NCBI GenBank assembly: GCA_949878435.1
Contig: CATLAK010000002.1
Coordinates: 1 to 64,000, forward strand
DNA: 64,000 bases
Source: an uncultured Lachnospiraceae bacterium
GTDB taxonomy: Bacteria > Bacillota > Clostridia > Lachnospirales > Lachnospiraceae
Direction: 5' to 3'
The notes beneath the pieces were generated by a model. It saw nothing but the letters and a program-made list of their open reading frames with translations. It made no database searches and had not been told where the DNA came from. A program made the translations under genes and the position numbers. Positions 52,147 to 60,002 of this stretch are shown here, one piece after another (position 1 is the stretch's first letter; each line of letters opens with the position of its first letter).

Positions 52147-52383
52147 ATGAATGAGAGACAGCAGATCATATACATGCAGGCACGGCTTATAAGGCTGGCG
52201 TCAGAAAAATGGGGCGAACCAATAGAGAGAATTGCGGAATTGTTTGATAAACATCATGTTTTAAAGTATATTGAGGATTGTTTTGGGATTTTTCACGTAG
52301 AAGGGGATGAAGCAATACTTGAAGATATTGTAGGATATCTTAAGAATAAAGGAGTTTCATGGAATGAAAAGATTAATGAATGA
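52147..52383 (+). CDS. DUF3791-like small protein (putative antitoxin)
   Basis: The 78-residue protein fits DUF3791 in length and pattern (YMQARLIRLASEKWGE, then LKYIEDCFGIFHVEGDEAIL and DIVGYL). DUF3791 genes usually lie next to DUF3990 genes, as here: the DUF3990 start at 52364 overlaps this gene's 3' end by 20 bases. It probably counteracts the ADP-ribosyltransferase-like partner. The GGGAG site fixes the ATG at 52147. Confidence 0.75.
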   Translation: MNERQQIIYMQARLIRLASEKWGEPIERIAELFDKHHVLKYIEDCFGIFHVEGDEAILEDIVGYLKNKGVSWNEKINE

Positions 52384-52927
52384 TATGCTGCTGTATCATG
52401 GAAGTTACTGTGAAGTAAACACACCTGATTTAAGCAGATGTGCAAAGTATAAAGATTTTGGTCAGGGATTTTATCTGACAACATCTAAAGAGCAGGCAGA
52501 GAACTTTGCGAAAATCAGCGTCAGAAAAGCAATAAAGAAAGGGACGATCGATACGGATCAGAAGCATGGTATGGTATCTGTCTTTCGGACTCGATTTGTA
52601 GAAAAACTTTTAGTTCAAAGCTATTCTGCAGCAGATGCGCAGTGGCTTCACTGTGTGGTCGGACATAGAAGGAGAAATACTTTTTCCAATATCATTTCTG
52701 AACTGGAAAGTTATGATGTTATTGCAGGGAAAATTGCAAATGATAGTACAAATGCGACGATAACGACGTATATGGCAGGGGCATTTGGAGTAATTGGCAC
52801 GAAATCGGCAGATGATATCTGTATTGGCTTGCTGCTCCCGGAGCGGCTGCAGAATCAGTTTTGCTTTAGGACAAATAAGGCACTTGATAGTCTTGTATTT
52901 GAGGAAAGTGAGAAGACATGGCTGTAG
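52364..52927 (+). CDS. DUF3990 protein, ADP-ribosyltransferase-like (putative toxin)
   Basis: The 187-residue protein has the DUF3990 start (LLYHGSYCEVNTPDLSRCAK) and the KDFGQGFYLTTSKEQAENFA segment, which match the first two strands of the ADP-ribosyltransferase fold (His-Tyr motif, then the G-x-G-F-Y-x-T strand). No signal peptide is present. It is likely a toxin that modifies a host or phage target, held by small partners on both sides. The start could be ATG 52364, 52376 or 52385; the first fits the GGAG site. Confidence 0.75.
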   Translation: MKRLMNDMLLYHGSYCEVNTPDLSRCAKYKDFGQGFYLTTSKEQAENFAKISVRKAIKKGTIDTDQKHGMVSVFRTRFVEKLLVQSYSAADAQWLHCVVGHRRRNTFSNIISELESYDVIAGKIANDSTNATITTYMAGAFGVIGTKSADDICIGLLLPERLQNQFCFRTNKALDSLVFEESEKTWL

Positions 52928-53154
52928 AAAAAATAGTTTCAGATGATACAAAGAAGAATGCGATTGATTTGATGGTAATGATGGTGGTGGATGAAGTTGC
53001 TGAAAACATACATATGAAACCTACAGAATTATTACCCCAATTTGTAGCTTCAAAGACAGGAAAGCTGTTATATGATGAGCAATCTAAGCTGTGGTGGAGT
53101 GGACCATCGGATATTGCAGAAATGTTTATGGCAGAAATAAATCGTGAAGACTGA
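52918..53154 (+). CDS. small protein of the DUF3990 toxin locus
   Basis: The 78-residue protein overlaps the DUF3990 gene end by ten bases. It is helical, with LLPQFVASKTGKLLYDEQ and LWWSGPSDIAEMF, a pattern I associate with small proteins next to DUF3990 genes. No DNA-binding motif is visible. It could be a second antitoxin or an accessory factor. Confidence 0.6.
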   Translation: MAVEKIVSDDTKKNAIDLMVMMVVDEVAENIHMKPTELLPQFVASKTGKLLYDEQSKLWWSGPSDIAEMFMAEINRED

Positions 53155-53206
53155 CAAGCTGGTTCTTTTTTGGAAAATCAGGGCAGGTAAATGAAGGGGA
53201 GAGAAT

Positions 53207-53926
53207 ATGTATCATGTAGTGATATGCGATGATGAAAAAGAGATTTTGAGTGACCTACATAAGAAAATTCAGGATTGTTTTGATAAAACTGGGATACAAG
53301 CCAAGTACACGTGCATTGATGATGCAAGGGATTTAATGGCGCGCATTGAGGATGAAAGGATAGATGTATTGTTTCTTGATATAGATATGCCTTATCACAG
53401 TGGGATGGAGATTGCGGGATATATGAGCAGGCAGGAGCGCAGGACGATTCTTGTCTTCGTGACAAGTCATGATGCGCTGGTTTATCAGACCTTTGCGTAT
53501 AGACCCTTTGGCTTTATCAGGAAAACCCATATAGAGGAAGAATTGGAAGAGCTGACGCTGCGGATCCGCAGGGAATTGCTGGAAGGTCAGCAGGAATTAA
53601 TCATCCAGAAAGGGCAGGAGCTGTACCGGCTGCTTCTTGGTGATCTGCTTTATATAGAAGCGGAAGGAAACTATCTTGTGCTGCAGCTGAAAAATGAAAA
53701 GATTCGTATAAGGGAAACCATGACCAATATGGAAAATAAGCTTTGCGGAAAAGGATTTATCCGATGCCACAAAGGGTATCTGGTGAACACCTGGCACATT
53801 GAGAAATTAAAAGGCACAGAGGTCATGATAAGGCAGGGGGAGGAGAGCATAGCGATTCCTGTAGGCAGAAGTTATGAAAAAGATGTTCGGAAAATGATTT
53901 ATGAGATGATTCGCGACGAGAATTGA
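53207..53926 (+). CDS. LytTR response regulator (AgrA-like)
   Basis: The 239-residue protein has a receiver domain with acidic DDE at residues 8-10, the phospho-acceptor near D58 (DVLFLDIDMPYHSG) and VFVTSHDALVYQ. A LytTR domain follows (LYIEAEGNYLVLQLKNEKIR, then FIRCHKGYLVNTWHIEKL). The ATG is preceded by GGGGAGAG. It is paired with the histidine kinase 34 bases downstream and probably controls the ABC transporter operon that follows, as in peptide-sensing systems. Confidence 0.93.
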   Translation: MYHVVICDDEKEILSDLHKKIQDCFDKTGIQAKYTCIDDARDLMARIEDERIDVLFLDIDMPYHSGMEIAGYMSRQERRTILVFVTSHDALVYQTFAYRPFGFIRKTHIEEELEELTLRIRRELLEGQQELIIQKGQELYRLLLGDLLYIEAEGNYLVLQLKNEKIRIRETMTNMENKLCGKGFIRCHKGYLVNTWHIEKLKGTEVMIRQGEESIAIPVGRSYEKDVRKMIYEMIRDEN

Positions 53927-53960
53927 GCAGGCTGTAAAAGAGTGCCGGAATGGAGTTTGG

Positions 53961-54746
53961 ATGTATATCGTGCTTGCAGCAATCATCATTGTCCAAGGGA
54001 TACTGATGATAAGAGAAGTGAATAAGAGAAAAGCAGACAAAGTAAGATACGAGGAACAGGACGAGGCGCTTACGCAGTCGGTGGCAGATAATCTGGACTT
54101 AAGCAAGCGTTTGGCGGATATGAAGGTTGATTATGACAGGCAGCAGGAGATGGCGGATGAAATCCAAAGGACACAGCAGCAAATCGGGTTATTGAAGCAC
54201 GATATGAAGAATCATACGCTGGTCATCTTATCCTACCTTGAGGAGAATAAAATCAAGGAAGCGAAGCAGTATGCAGGTGAGATTCTGGACAAGCTCAACA
54301 GAATGTACACCTATGTCAATGTAGGCAATTCCCTGTTAAGCTATATCATCAACAGCAAGCTTTCAGCAGCAAAGGAAGAGGGCGTGGAGATCAAGGCTGA
54401 AATAGAGAATCTGCCCTTTGCATATATGGACAGCGTGGACTTTTCCTCACTGCTCAATAATATGCTGGATAATGCCATCTGTGCGGCGCGCCATTCTCAC
54501 AAGAAACGGCTTGAAGTGAACATTGCTTCAAAGAAAGGAATCGATGTGATAACGGTCAGGAACAGCATTGATGAGCCTGTCCTTGAAAAGAACCCGGAAC
54601 TTAAATCTTCCAAGGAGGAGCCGGGACATGGATATGGCATGAAGCAGATTAAGGCGATTGCGGAAAAGTATAACGGCGATGTAGATATTTATGAGAATAA
54701 GGAAATGTTTATTGTGAGCGTTATGCTGTTGTTCGTCCCCACATAA
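53961..54746 (+). CDS. GHKL-family sensor histidine kinase (short)
   Basis: The 261-residue kinase has one N-terminal membrane helix (about residues 2-18), a coiled coil, the phospho-acceptor His in GLLKHDMKNHTLVILSYLEE and a GHKL ATPase domain (LLNNMLDNAICAARHSHKKR, GHGYGMKQIKAIAEKY). It is far shorter than AgrC-type receptors, lacking the multi-pass sensor, so it may signal from a partner protein or have a truncated N-terminus. A terminator follows. Confidence 0.88.
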   Translation: MYIVLAAIIIVQGILMIREVNKRKADKVRYEEQDEALTQSVADNLDLSKRLADMKVDYDRQQEMADEIQRTQQQIGLLKHDMKNHTLVILSYLEENKIKEAKQYAGEILDKLNRMYTYVNVGNSLLSYIINSKLSAAKEEGVEIKAEIENLPFAYMDSVDFSSLLNNMLDNAICAARHSHKKRLEVNIASKKGIDVITVRNSIDEPVLEKNPELKSSKEEPGHGYGMKQIKAIAEKYNGDVDIYENKEMFIVSVMLLFVPT

Positions 54747-54755
54747 AAGTTGTTT

Positions 54756-54787
54756 ATCCCACATGAATTGACGTGTGGGATATTTTT
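54756..54787 (+). terminator. rho-independent terminator after the LytTR system
   Basis: ATCCCACA / TGTGGGAT forms an 8-bp stem with a 10-base loop, followed by ATTTTTATAT. Confidence 0.85.
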
Positions 54788-54793
54788 ATATAA

Positions 54794-54893
54794 CATAAGG
54801 GTGCCTCGCAAGGTGAGGCGCCCGTTGTGTGGCATAAGGGTGCCTCGCAAGGTGAGGCGCCCGTTGTATGGTATGAGTATGCCTCGCGAAGGC
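54794..54893. repeat. 39-bp tandem repeat, 2.5 units, each with a hairpin
   Basis: Units at 54794-54832 and 54833-54871 differ by one base; a partial unit extends to 54893. Each has the stem GGGTGCCTC / GAGGCGCCC with a short loop. They lie between the terminator and the ABC ATPase gene. No spacer-repeat alternation is present, so it is not CRISPR. It could be a regulatory array, an RNA-stability element or a slippage-prone sequence. Confidence 0.75.
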
Positions 54894-54917
54894 AAATAAA
54901 GACAGGCGGTGGAGTGA

Positions 54918-55823
54918 TTGATTGTACTTCAGAATGTGTGCAAGACTTTATCCGGCAGGGAGGTGCTTAAGGATATCTCCTTTCATATCGCAGAAAATGA
55001 AAATGTTGGAATCATCGGATTAAACGGTGCCGGGAAGACGACGCTGTTAAATACCATTGCCGGAATGATCAAGCCGGATTCCGGATTCATAAGGTCGGGC
55101 GGAAAGGAGAGTCTGATAGAAGAAAAGCAGGCGCTCAGAAAGCTGGCATATGTATCGGGTACAAGGTCCCAGCTATGGGAGACGCTCAAGGTGAAGGACT
55201 CCTTTGACAACTGTATCAGCATGTACCGGCTGAACCGGAAGGATGCCGGAGAAAGGCTTATACTGCTTGCCGATATCTTTGAAATAAGGGCATTTATGGA
55301 CAGGACGCCGGAGGGTCTGTCTCTGGGGGAAAGGATGCGGTGCGAAATGGTTTACGCGCTGCTTGCACAGCCGAAGATTTTGATGCTCGATGAGGTCATG
55401 AATGGACTGGATCTTTCAATCAAATATAAGATCATGGGGTACTTTGAGAAATATAAAAATGAGAGGCGGGTCACCATGATCTATACCAGCAACCAGCTTG
55501 CAGAGGTGGAACAACTGTGCGACAGGGTGCTTCTGATCGACCAGGGAAAACTGATCTTTGACGGAACCATGGAGCGGATCATGAAGCAGTTCTCGCCTTA
55601 TTATCGGATAGAGATAAAGATTTCGGAGGGCTTTCCTGATTTCGAGGATCTGCCGCTTGAAAAGTACAGTATGGATAACGATGGGCTGACCATTGTCTAC
55701 GATAAGCAAAAGATTGGGACAGCCCAGATTTTAAAGCAGGTCATGGAGAAATGCAAGATTAAGGATGTAAAGCTTTTTGAACCGAATTTGGAAGATACGA
55801 TTAAGAAGATTTATAGAGGGTAA
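54918..55823 (+). CDS. ABC transporter ATP-binding protein, first copy
   Basis: The 301-residue ATPase starts at TTG 54918 (GGTGGAG site). It has Walker A (IGLNGAGKTTLLN), a degenerate signature (LSLGERMRCEMVYALL), Walker B (ILMLDEVMNGLDLSI), where the usual Pro after DE is missing, and LLIDQGKLIFDG. It likely pairs with the second ATPase and two permeases downstream. The changed Walker B and signature suggest an asymmetric, partly inactive site. Confidence 0.88.
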   Translation: MIVLQNVCKTLSGREVLKDISFHIAENENVGIIGLNGAGKTTLLNTIAGMIKPDSGFIRSGGKESLIEEKQALRKLAYVSGTRSQLWETLKVKDSFDNCISMYRLNRKDAGERLILLADIFEIRAFMDRTPEGLSLGERMRCEMVYALLAQPKILMLDEVMNGLDLSIKYKIMGYFEKYKNERRVTMIYTSNQLAEVEQLCDRVLLIDQGKLIFDGTMERIMKQFSPYYRIEIKISEGFPDFEDLPLEKYSMDNDGLTIVYDKQKIGTAQILKQVMEKCKIKDVKLFEPNLEDTIKKIYRG

Positions 55824-55853
55824 AGCCGCTTGCGCGGCGGAATGGGAGGAGAA

Positions 55854-56819
55854 ATGGAAAATATGATCGAGGTCCGGGATGTAAAGAAGTATTACAAAAT
55901 CGCAAAGCGGGAAAAAGGGATGGCAGCCGCGGCAGGAAATCTTTTTAACAGAAAGTATGAGACGAAAAGGGCAGTGGATGACATTAGTTTTTCCATAAAA
56001 AAAGGGGAAATCGTAGGATTTATCGGTCCCAACGGCGCAGGCAAATCCACGACGGTCAAAATCCTCTCCGGAATCCTCTACCCGGATGCAGGGGAAGTGA
56101 AAGTAGGCGGATTTATCCCGTATAAACAGCGAAAGCAATATGTAAAGAACATCGGCGTGGTGTTCGGTCAGAAATCACAGCTCAATTGGGATCTGCCTTT
56201 GATTGAAAGCTTTGAGCTTATGAAATTCATATACAAAATACCCCAGAAAAAATATGAAGAAAATCTTCGGCTTTTTTCAAAGCTTCTTGACATGGAAGAG
56301 TTTATCAATCAGCCTGTAAGGCAGTTGTCGCTGGGACAGAGGATGCGGGGAGATATCGTTGCATCCCTTCTCCATTCGCCGGAAATCGTGTTTCTGGATG
56401 AGCCTACCATTGGTCTGGATGTGGTGGCAAAGGAAAGGATAAGGGAATTTGTCAGATATATGAATGAGACGGAGCGCACCACCATCATCTTTACCACCCA
56501 CGATATGCAGGACATAGAAAAGGTCTGCGACCGGCTGATCATCATTGATAAAGGGAAGAAGATCTACGATGGCAGCATCGAGGAGATTAAGAATAGATAT
56601 GCCAATATCAAGACGATTGAATTGCTGCTTGAAGATGGAAGAAAAGAGACCAAAACTTTTGACGTAAGCAAGACGCCCATGAGCGTGGTGATGGAATCTC
56701 TTTTTTCTGAAAAGAATATCAAGGATATTACGCTCTGTGAGTCGGAAATCGACAGCATTATCCGTGATATTTATGAGGGAAGAGTGATTCTTGACGACCT
56801 AGAAGCAGAGAGGAACTAG
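55854..56819 (+). CDS. ABC transporter ATP-binding protein, second copy (COG4586-like)
   Basis: The 321-residue ATPase starts at the ATG at 55854 (GGAGGAG site). An N-terminal extension (KREKGMAAAAGNLFNRKYET) precedes Walker A (IGPNGAGKSTTVK). The Q-loop region has VVFGQKSQLNWDLPLIESFE, the signature is LSLGQRMRGDIVASLL and Walker B is VFLDEPTIGLDVVAK. This matches uncharacterised exporter ATPases paired with DUF990-like permeases. The two permeases follow directly (three bases). Confidence 0.92.
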   Translation: MENMIEVRDVKKYYKIAKREKGMAAAAGNLFNRKYETKRAVDDISFSIKKGEIVGFIGPNGAGKSTTVKILSGILYPDAGEVKVGGFIPYKQRKQYVKNIGVVFGQKSQLNWDLPLIESFELMKFIYKIPQKKYEENLRLFSKLLDMEEFINQPVRQLSLGQRMRGDIVASLLHSPEIVFLDEPTIGLDVVAKERIREFVRYMNETERTTIIFTTHDMQDIEKVCDRLIIIDKGKKIYDGSIEEIKNRYANIKTIELLLEDGRKETKTFDVSKTPMSVVMESLFSEKNIKDITLCESEIDSIIRDIYEGRVILDDLEAERN

Positions 56820-56822
56820 CGT

Positions 56823-57611
56823 ATGAGGGCTTATTTAGAATTTGCCATTAAGAAATTTCAGGACAAAATGGCATATAGATTAGATTTCTTTATGGGAATC
56901 GTCAATACCGCGATTACTATTTTGGTTTATCTGTGTATCTATAGAGCGCTGTATGGAAATGCAGCGGATGTGGACGGGATATCCTATTCCATGGTGGCTA
57001 CCAATTTCGTGATTACGCTGGGGCTTTCAAACGCTTTTCATTACAATGAAATGTTTTTACAGGATAAGATTCGGGACGGGAGCATAACCAATGAGTTTTT
57101 AAAGCCGGTCAGCTTTATCCTGCGGCTCCTTTCTGAAAATATTGGGGAAGGTGCGTTTAAAATCATTTTCCACTTTCTTCCAGCGCTGGGAATTACCATC
57201 TTATATACGAAACTGTGCCCGCCCGAGAGCGTGCTGGGACTGTTTGCCATGTTTTTAAGTGTTGTGCTGGGGTATCTGATCCTGTGGCTGATTAGCTTTA
57301 TCATCCAGACGTGGAGCTTCTGGCTGTTCAGTGTGTGGGGAATCATTACCATCAAGAATGTGTTCGTAAGTATTTTGTCGGGATCGCTTCTGCCCTTATG
57401 GTTCATGCCGGAGGCGCTTCGGGGCATCATTTCCGTTACGCCCTTTGAATCCATTTATTTTACGCCGGTGAGGATTTATCTGGGCGAGCTGGAGGGAATG
57501 GAGCTTCTTTGGGCTTTGGCGGTTCAGATTATGTGGATTGCCGTTCTTGGCTTGATTGCAAACGCGTTCTGGAAAAAGGGCGTGAAAAAACTTGTGGTGC
57601 AGGGAGGGTAA
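56823..57611 (+). CDS. ABC-2-like permease, first subunit
   Basis: The 262-residue protein has six predicted membrane helices (for example YLCIYRALYGNAADV, then GLFAMFLSVVLGYLILWLIS). It resembles the COG3694/COG4587 permeases that occur with COG4586 ATPases. It starts three bases after the ATPase stop. Substrate unknown. Confidence 0.85.
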   Translation: MRAYLEFAIKKFQDKMAYRLDFFMGIVNTAITILVYLCIYRALYGNAADVDGISYSMVATNFVITLGLSNAFHYNEMFLQDKIRDGSITNEFLKPVSFILRLLSENIGEGAFKIIFHFLPALGITILYTKLCPPESVLGLFAMFLSVVLGYLILWLISFIIQTWSFWLFSVWGIITIKNVFVSILSGSLLPLWFMPEALRGIISVTPFESIYFTPVRIYLGELEGMELLWALAVQIMWIAVLGLIANAFWKKGVKKLVVQGG

Positions 57612-57626
57612 AAGGATGGCGTTAAA

Positions 57627-57647
57627 CGCTTCGGAATGGAGGAAAAA
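57627..57647 (+). promoter_or_regulatory. repeated translation-start module, copy 4
   Basis: CGCTTCGGAATGGAGGAAAA directly precedes the permease start codon at 57648 and is identical to copies at 22333, 24073 and 47929. Confidence 0.7.
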
Positions 57648-58451
57648 ATGGGTGAAGTGAGGATTGCTTTGCAGTCGCTGAAGATGAGTTTCAGCACAAG
57701 GATGCAGTACAGGGTGGATTCGCTGGTGGCTGCGCTGGCGGTGTTTATCAGGGAATCTGCCAATATCATTGTCATTTATCTGGCACTGCTTAAATTTGAC
57801 AGCATCAACGGTTGGAATGTAAATGAGATGTTGTTTCTGTTCAGCATTTTGTTTCTGACTTATGCATTTGTCGTTTCCCTGTTTGCCGATTTGCGGGATT
57901 TCTCGCGGATGATCAGGGAAGGCAGATTTGACCGGCTGCTTGTAAGACCAAGGGGGCTTTTGTTCCAGCTGATTTTGAACAATGCGGATTTAATTGCATC
58001 GGTGGGACATGGGACTTTAGGGGTGCTTTTGTTTCTCGTATCTGCAGGAAAGGTGGGAATACACTGGAATTTTGCAACGATTCTATATTATGTATGCGCG
58101 ATTATCAGCGGCATCTTAATACAGGGGGGAATGTTCATTATTTTTTCATCCTTGAGCTTTTATTTTGTGGAGACCAACAGCATCCGGGAAATCTTTTATT
58201 GGAATATGCGAAAATTTGCAGGTTATCCGATCAGCATTTACCACAAATTGATACAAGGACTGATCATATATGTGATTCCTTTTGCATTCGTGAATTACTT
58301 TCCGGCGCAATACCTTTTGCGGAAGCCGGATATGGTGAATTATAATGAAATCTACATTTATATCGCGCCGCTTGTGGGGATTATCGTGTACCTTGCAGCA
58401 TATGCATTTTGGCGGGTGAGCGTGAAAAGATATTATAGTACGGGAAACTGA
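57648..58451 (+). CDS. ABC-2-like permease, second subunit
   Basis: Starting at the ATG at 57648 after the repeated ribosome-site module, the 267-residue protein has six predicted helices (ANIIVIYLALLKFDSING, LFVVSLFADLRDF-like segment, IYIYIAPLVGIIVYLAAYAF). It belongs to the same permease group as its neighbour. Its stop converges on the type III toxin gene with 11 bases between. Confidence 0.85.
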   Translation: MGEVRIALQSLKMSFSTRMQYRVDSLVAALAVFIRESANIIVIYLALLKFDSINGWNVNEMLFLFSILFLTYAFVVSLFADLRDFSRMIREGRFDRLLVRPRGLLFQLILNNADLIASVGHGTLGVLLFLVSAGKVGIHWNFATILYYVCAIISGILIQGGMFIIFSSLSFYFVETNSIREIFYWNMRKFAGYPISIYHKLIQGLIIYVIPFAFVNYFPAQYLLRKPDMVNYNEIYIYIAPLVGIIVYLAAYAFWRVSVKRYYSTGN

Positions 58452-58462
58452 AAGATGAGGTA

Positions 58463-58879
58463 TCATGATAAATATTCGGTGAAGTATTTTAACGTACTGT
58501 ATTTTAATATATTCTTACTTCTGGGATTGCATGGATGCTTCATAGCCCTTTTGTATTGATTGACATATTGGGCAAGACCATAACGTATTTTTTGTTCCTC
58601 GCGTTTTATAATGGCAAATTCTTTATTTTCTATAGAGGGGCTTTCATTAGATAAAAAGAGTGGGTCTGTAATTATGACAGTTTTGGTGTAATCAAGTCCG
58701 GATTCCCCTATGGTGTAAAAGGCATACGGATGTTTAATATGATGTCGAAATGGAATCGCAAATAAGTGTCCGCTCAGCTGTATGGTTAGGCATGCATAAG
58801 GTCGGTTTTCTTTTTTTAATATTTCTTTATAATTCGAATATGTATCATAAAATTTTTCAGAAAGTATTTTTAATTGCAT
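58463..58879 (-). CDS. toxN: type III toxin, ToxN/AbiQ/CptN-family endoribonuclease
   Basis: The 138-residue protein has the ToxN/AbiQ signatures: KILSEKFYDTY at the start, ACLTIQLSGHLFAIPFRHHI, the glycine-tyrosine region GESGLDYTKTVII and a basic C-terminal helix (QYVNQYKRAMKHPCNP). The AGGAG site at 58886-58890 fixes the start. Such toxins are RNases kept inactive by a repeat RNA and can abort phage infection. Upstream are the expected terminator, RNA repeats and promoter in the right order. It is slightly shorter than typical members (150-180 residues). Confidence 0.9.
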   Translation of the reverse strand: MQLKILSEKFYDTYSNYKEILKKENRPYACLTIQLSGHLFAIPFRHHIKHPYAFYTIGESGLDYTKTVIITDPLFLSNESPSIENKEFAIIKREEQKIRYGLAQYVNQYKRAMKHPCNPRSKNILKYSTLKYFTEYLS

Positions 58880-58892
58880 AGTATGCTCCTAT

Positions 58893-58921
58893 AAAAATAC
58901 CCTCTGCTTATGCAGAGGGTA
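58893..58921 (-). terminator. leaky terminator between RNA antitoxin and toxin
   Basis: On the minus strand TACCCTCTGC / GCAGAGGGTA with a 4-base loop is followed by TTTTTAT, then the toxin ribosome site. In type III systems this hairpin sets the high antitoxin-to-toxin ratio. Confidence 0.9.
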
Positions 58922-59034
58922 CTAATCCATTGAGCCTTCTTTTGTTTAAGCTCCTTGCGCTCTACAAGGAGAATCATCCATTGAGCCGTCTTTATTTTAG
59001 TCTCGCCCTGCTCTCAGGCGATAATCTTATTGTA
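58922..59034 (-). ncRNA. type III RNA antitoxin, about two 51-base repeats
   Basis: Read on the minus strand, units end with GGCTCAATG at both 58927-58936 and 58978-58987 (51-base period). Each unit starts GATxAT and has an internal hairpin-forming segment (CTCCTTGTAGAGCGCAAGGAG in one, CGCC...GGCG in the other) followed by an A-rich part (AAAACAAAAGAAGG / AATAAAGACGG). Transcription would begin near 59033. In the family, the toxin cuts the precursor and each unit folds into a pseudoknot that blocks it. Confidence 0.85.
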
Positions 59035-59039
59035 CCCTT

Positions 59040-59068
59040 ATTATATTCGATTATTTGGGAAATAGCAA
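59040..59068 (-). promoter_or_regulatory. promoter of the type III toxin-antitoxin locus
   Basis: On the minus strand TTGCTA (59063-59068) and TATAAT (59040-59045) are 17 bases apart, directly before the RNA repeats. The rest of 59069-59330 is AT-rich and contains a possible -10 (TACAAT near 59263) for the next two-component operon. Confidence 0.8.
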
Positions 59069-59330
59069 TTGTTGTGTAAAAAAATTATGATTTTGTCAGA
59101 AGGTTATTCTTTTGACAATGCGGACACTTTGAAAACTCAGAAGTGAATTTTTTATTTGTTAGTTCCTATTTATGCCATTATAACAGATATATATGATAAG
59201 TCAACAAAAAAATTCGAACAGCTTTCTCATATCATCTTCATATAGAATTCATAAGCCTGTGTTACAATAAGTGTATCGTATTTGAGAATAAGCGCTTATG
59301 AGACGAATACGTCTAAGTGAGGAGGAAAGA

Positions 59331-60002
59331 ATGCAGATTTTATTTTTAGAAGATGAACCCACCATACGGGAGGTTCTGACGGAATATATGAAAATGCAAA
59401 ATTACGATGTAATCTGTGCCGGTGATGGCAAAGAGGCGCTGGAATATTTAAAGACCGGGCATTTTGACATGGCGGTGCTGGATATCATGGTTCCCAAGGT
59501 GAGCGGGCTTGACGTGCTTGCCTATATCAAAGAACATAAGCCGGAGATGGCGACGATCATGCTGACGGCGCTGGGAGATGAAAAGACCCAGGTGCAGGCA
59601 TTTAATCTCTATGCGGATGATTATGTCATCAAGCCGGTGTCTCCCATTATCTTGTTAAAAAGAATGGAGACCATCCTGCGGCGGGTGAAAAGGACCGAGC
59701 AGAGGGAAGAAAAGGGGCTGGTGCTCCATGAAGAGTCTTATCAGGCATTTTATGACGGCGCAGCGCTGGAACTGACCTTGAGCGAATTTCTGCTGTTGCA
59801 GGTGCTCTATAAGGAACCGAAGCGGGCGTTTACCAGAGAGCAGTTGATTCTGCGTATATTCAATGAGGATTATGTGGGGAATGACAGGATCATCGATGCA
59901 CATGTAAAAAATTTGCGGAAGAAACTTCCCGGAAATTATATCAAAACAGTAATCGGAGTCGGTTATCAGTTTCAGAATGGAGGAAAAGATGGGACTGTCT
60001 AA
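59331..60002 (+). CDS. OmpR-family response regulator
   Basis: Starting at the ATG at 59331 (GAGGAGGAAAG site), the 223-residue regulator has the acidic EDE at 7-9, phospho-acceptor D51 (MAVLDIMVPKVSG), TALGDEKT and VIKPVSP, then a winged helix (TREQLILRIFN, RIIDAHVKNLRKKLP). Its last 14 bases overlap the kinase start. It probably regulates the ABC operon 1.6 kb downstream. Confidence 0.93.
   Translation: MQILFLEDEPTIREVLTEYMKMQNYDVICAGDGKEALEYLKTGHFDMAVLDIMVPKVSGLDVLAYIKEHKPEMATIMLTALGDEKTQVQAFNLYADDYVIKPVSPIILLKRMETILRRVKRTEQREEKGLVLHEESYQAFYDGAALELTLSEFLLLQVLYKEPKRAFTREQLILRIFNEDYVGNDRIIDAHVKNLRKKLPGNYIKTVIGVGYQFQNGGKDGTV

Noticed and set aside
54794-54893. Possible CRISPR array
   Set aside because: The units are directly adjacent without spacers and no cas genes are present.
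58922-59034. Two repeats as a mini-CRISPR
   Set aside because: The promoter-repeat-terminator-toxin order and the ToxN-like gene fit a type III antitoxin.
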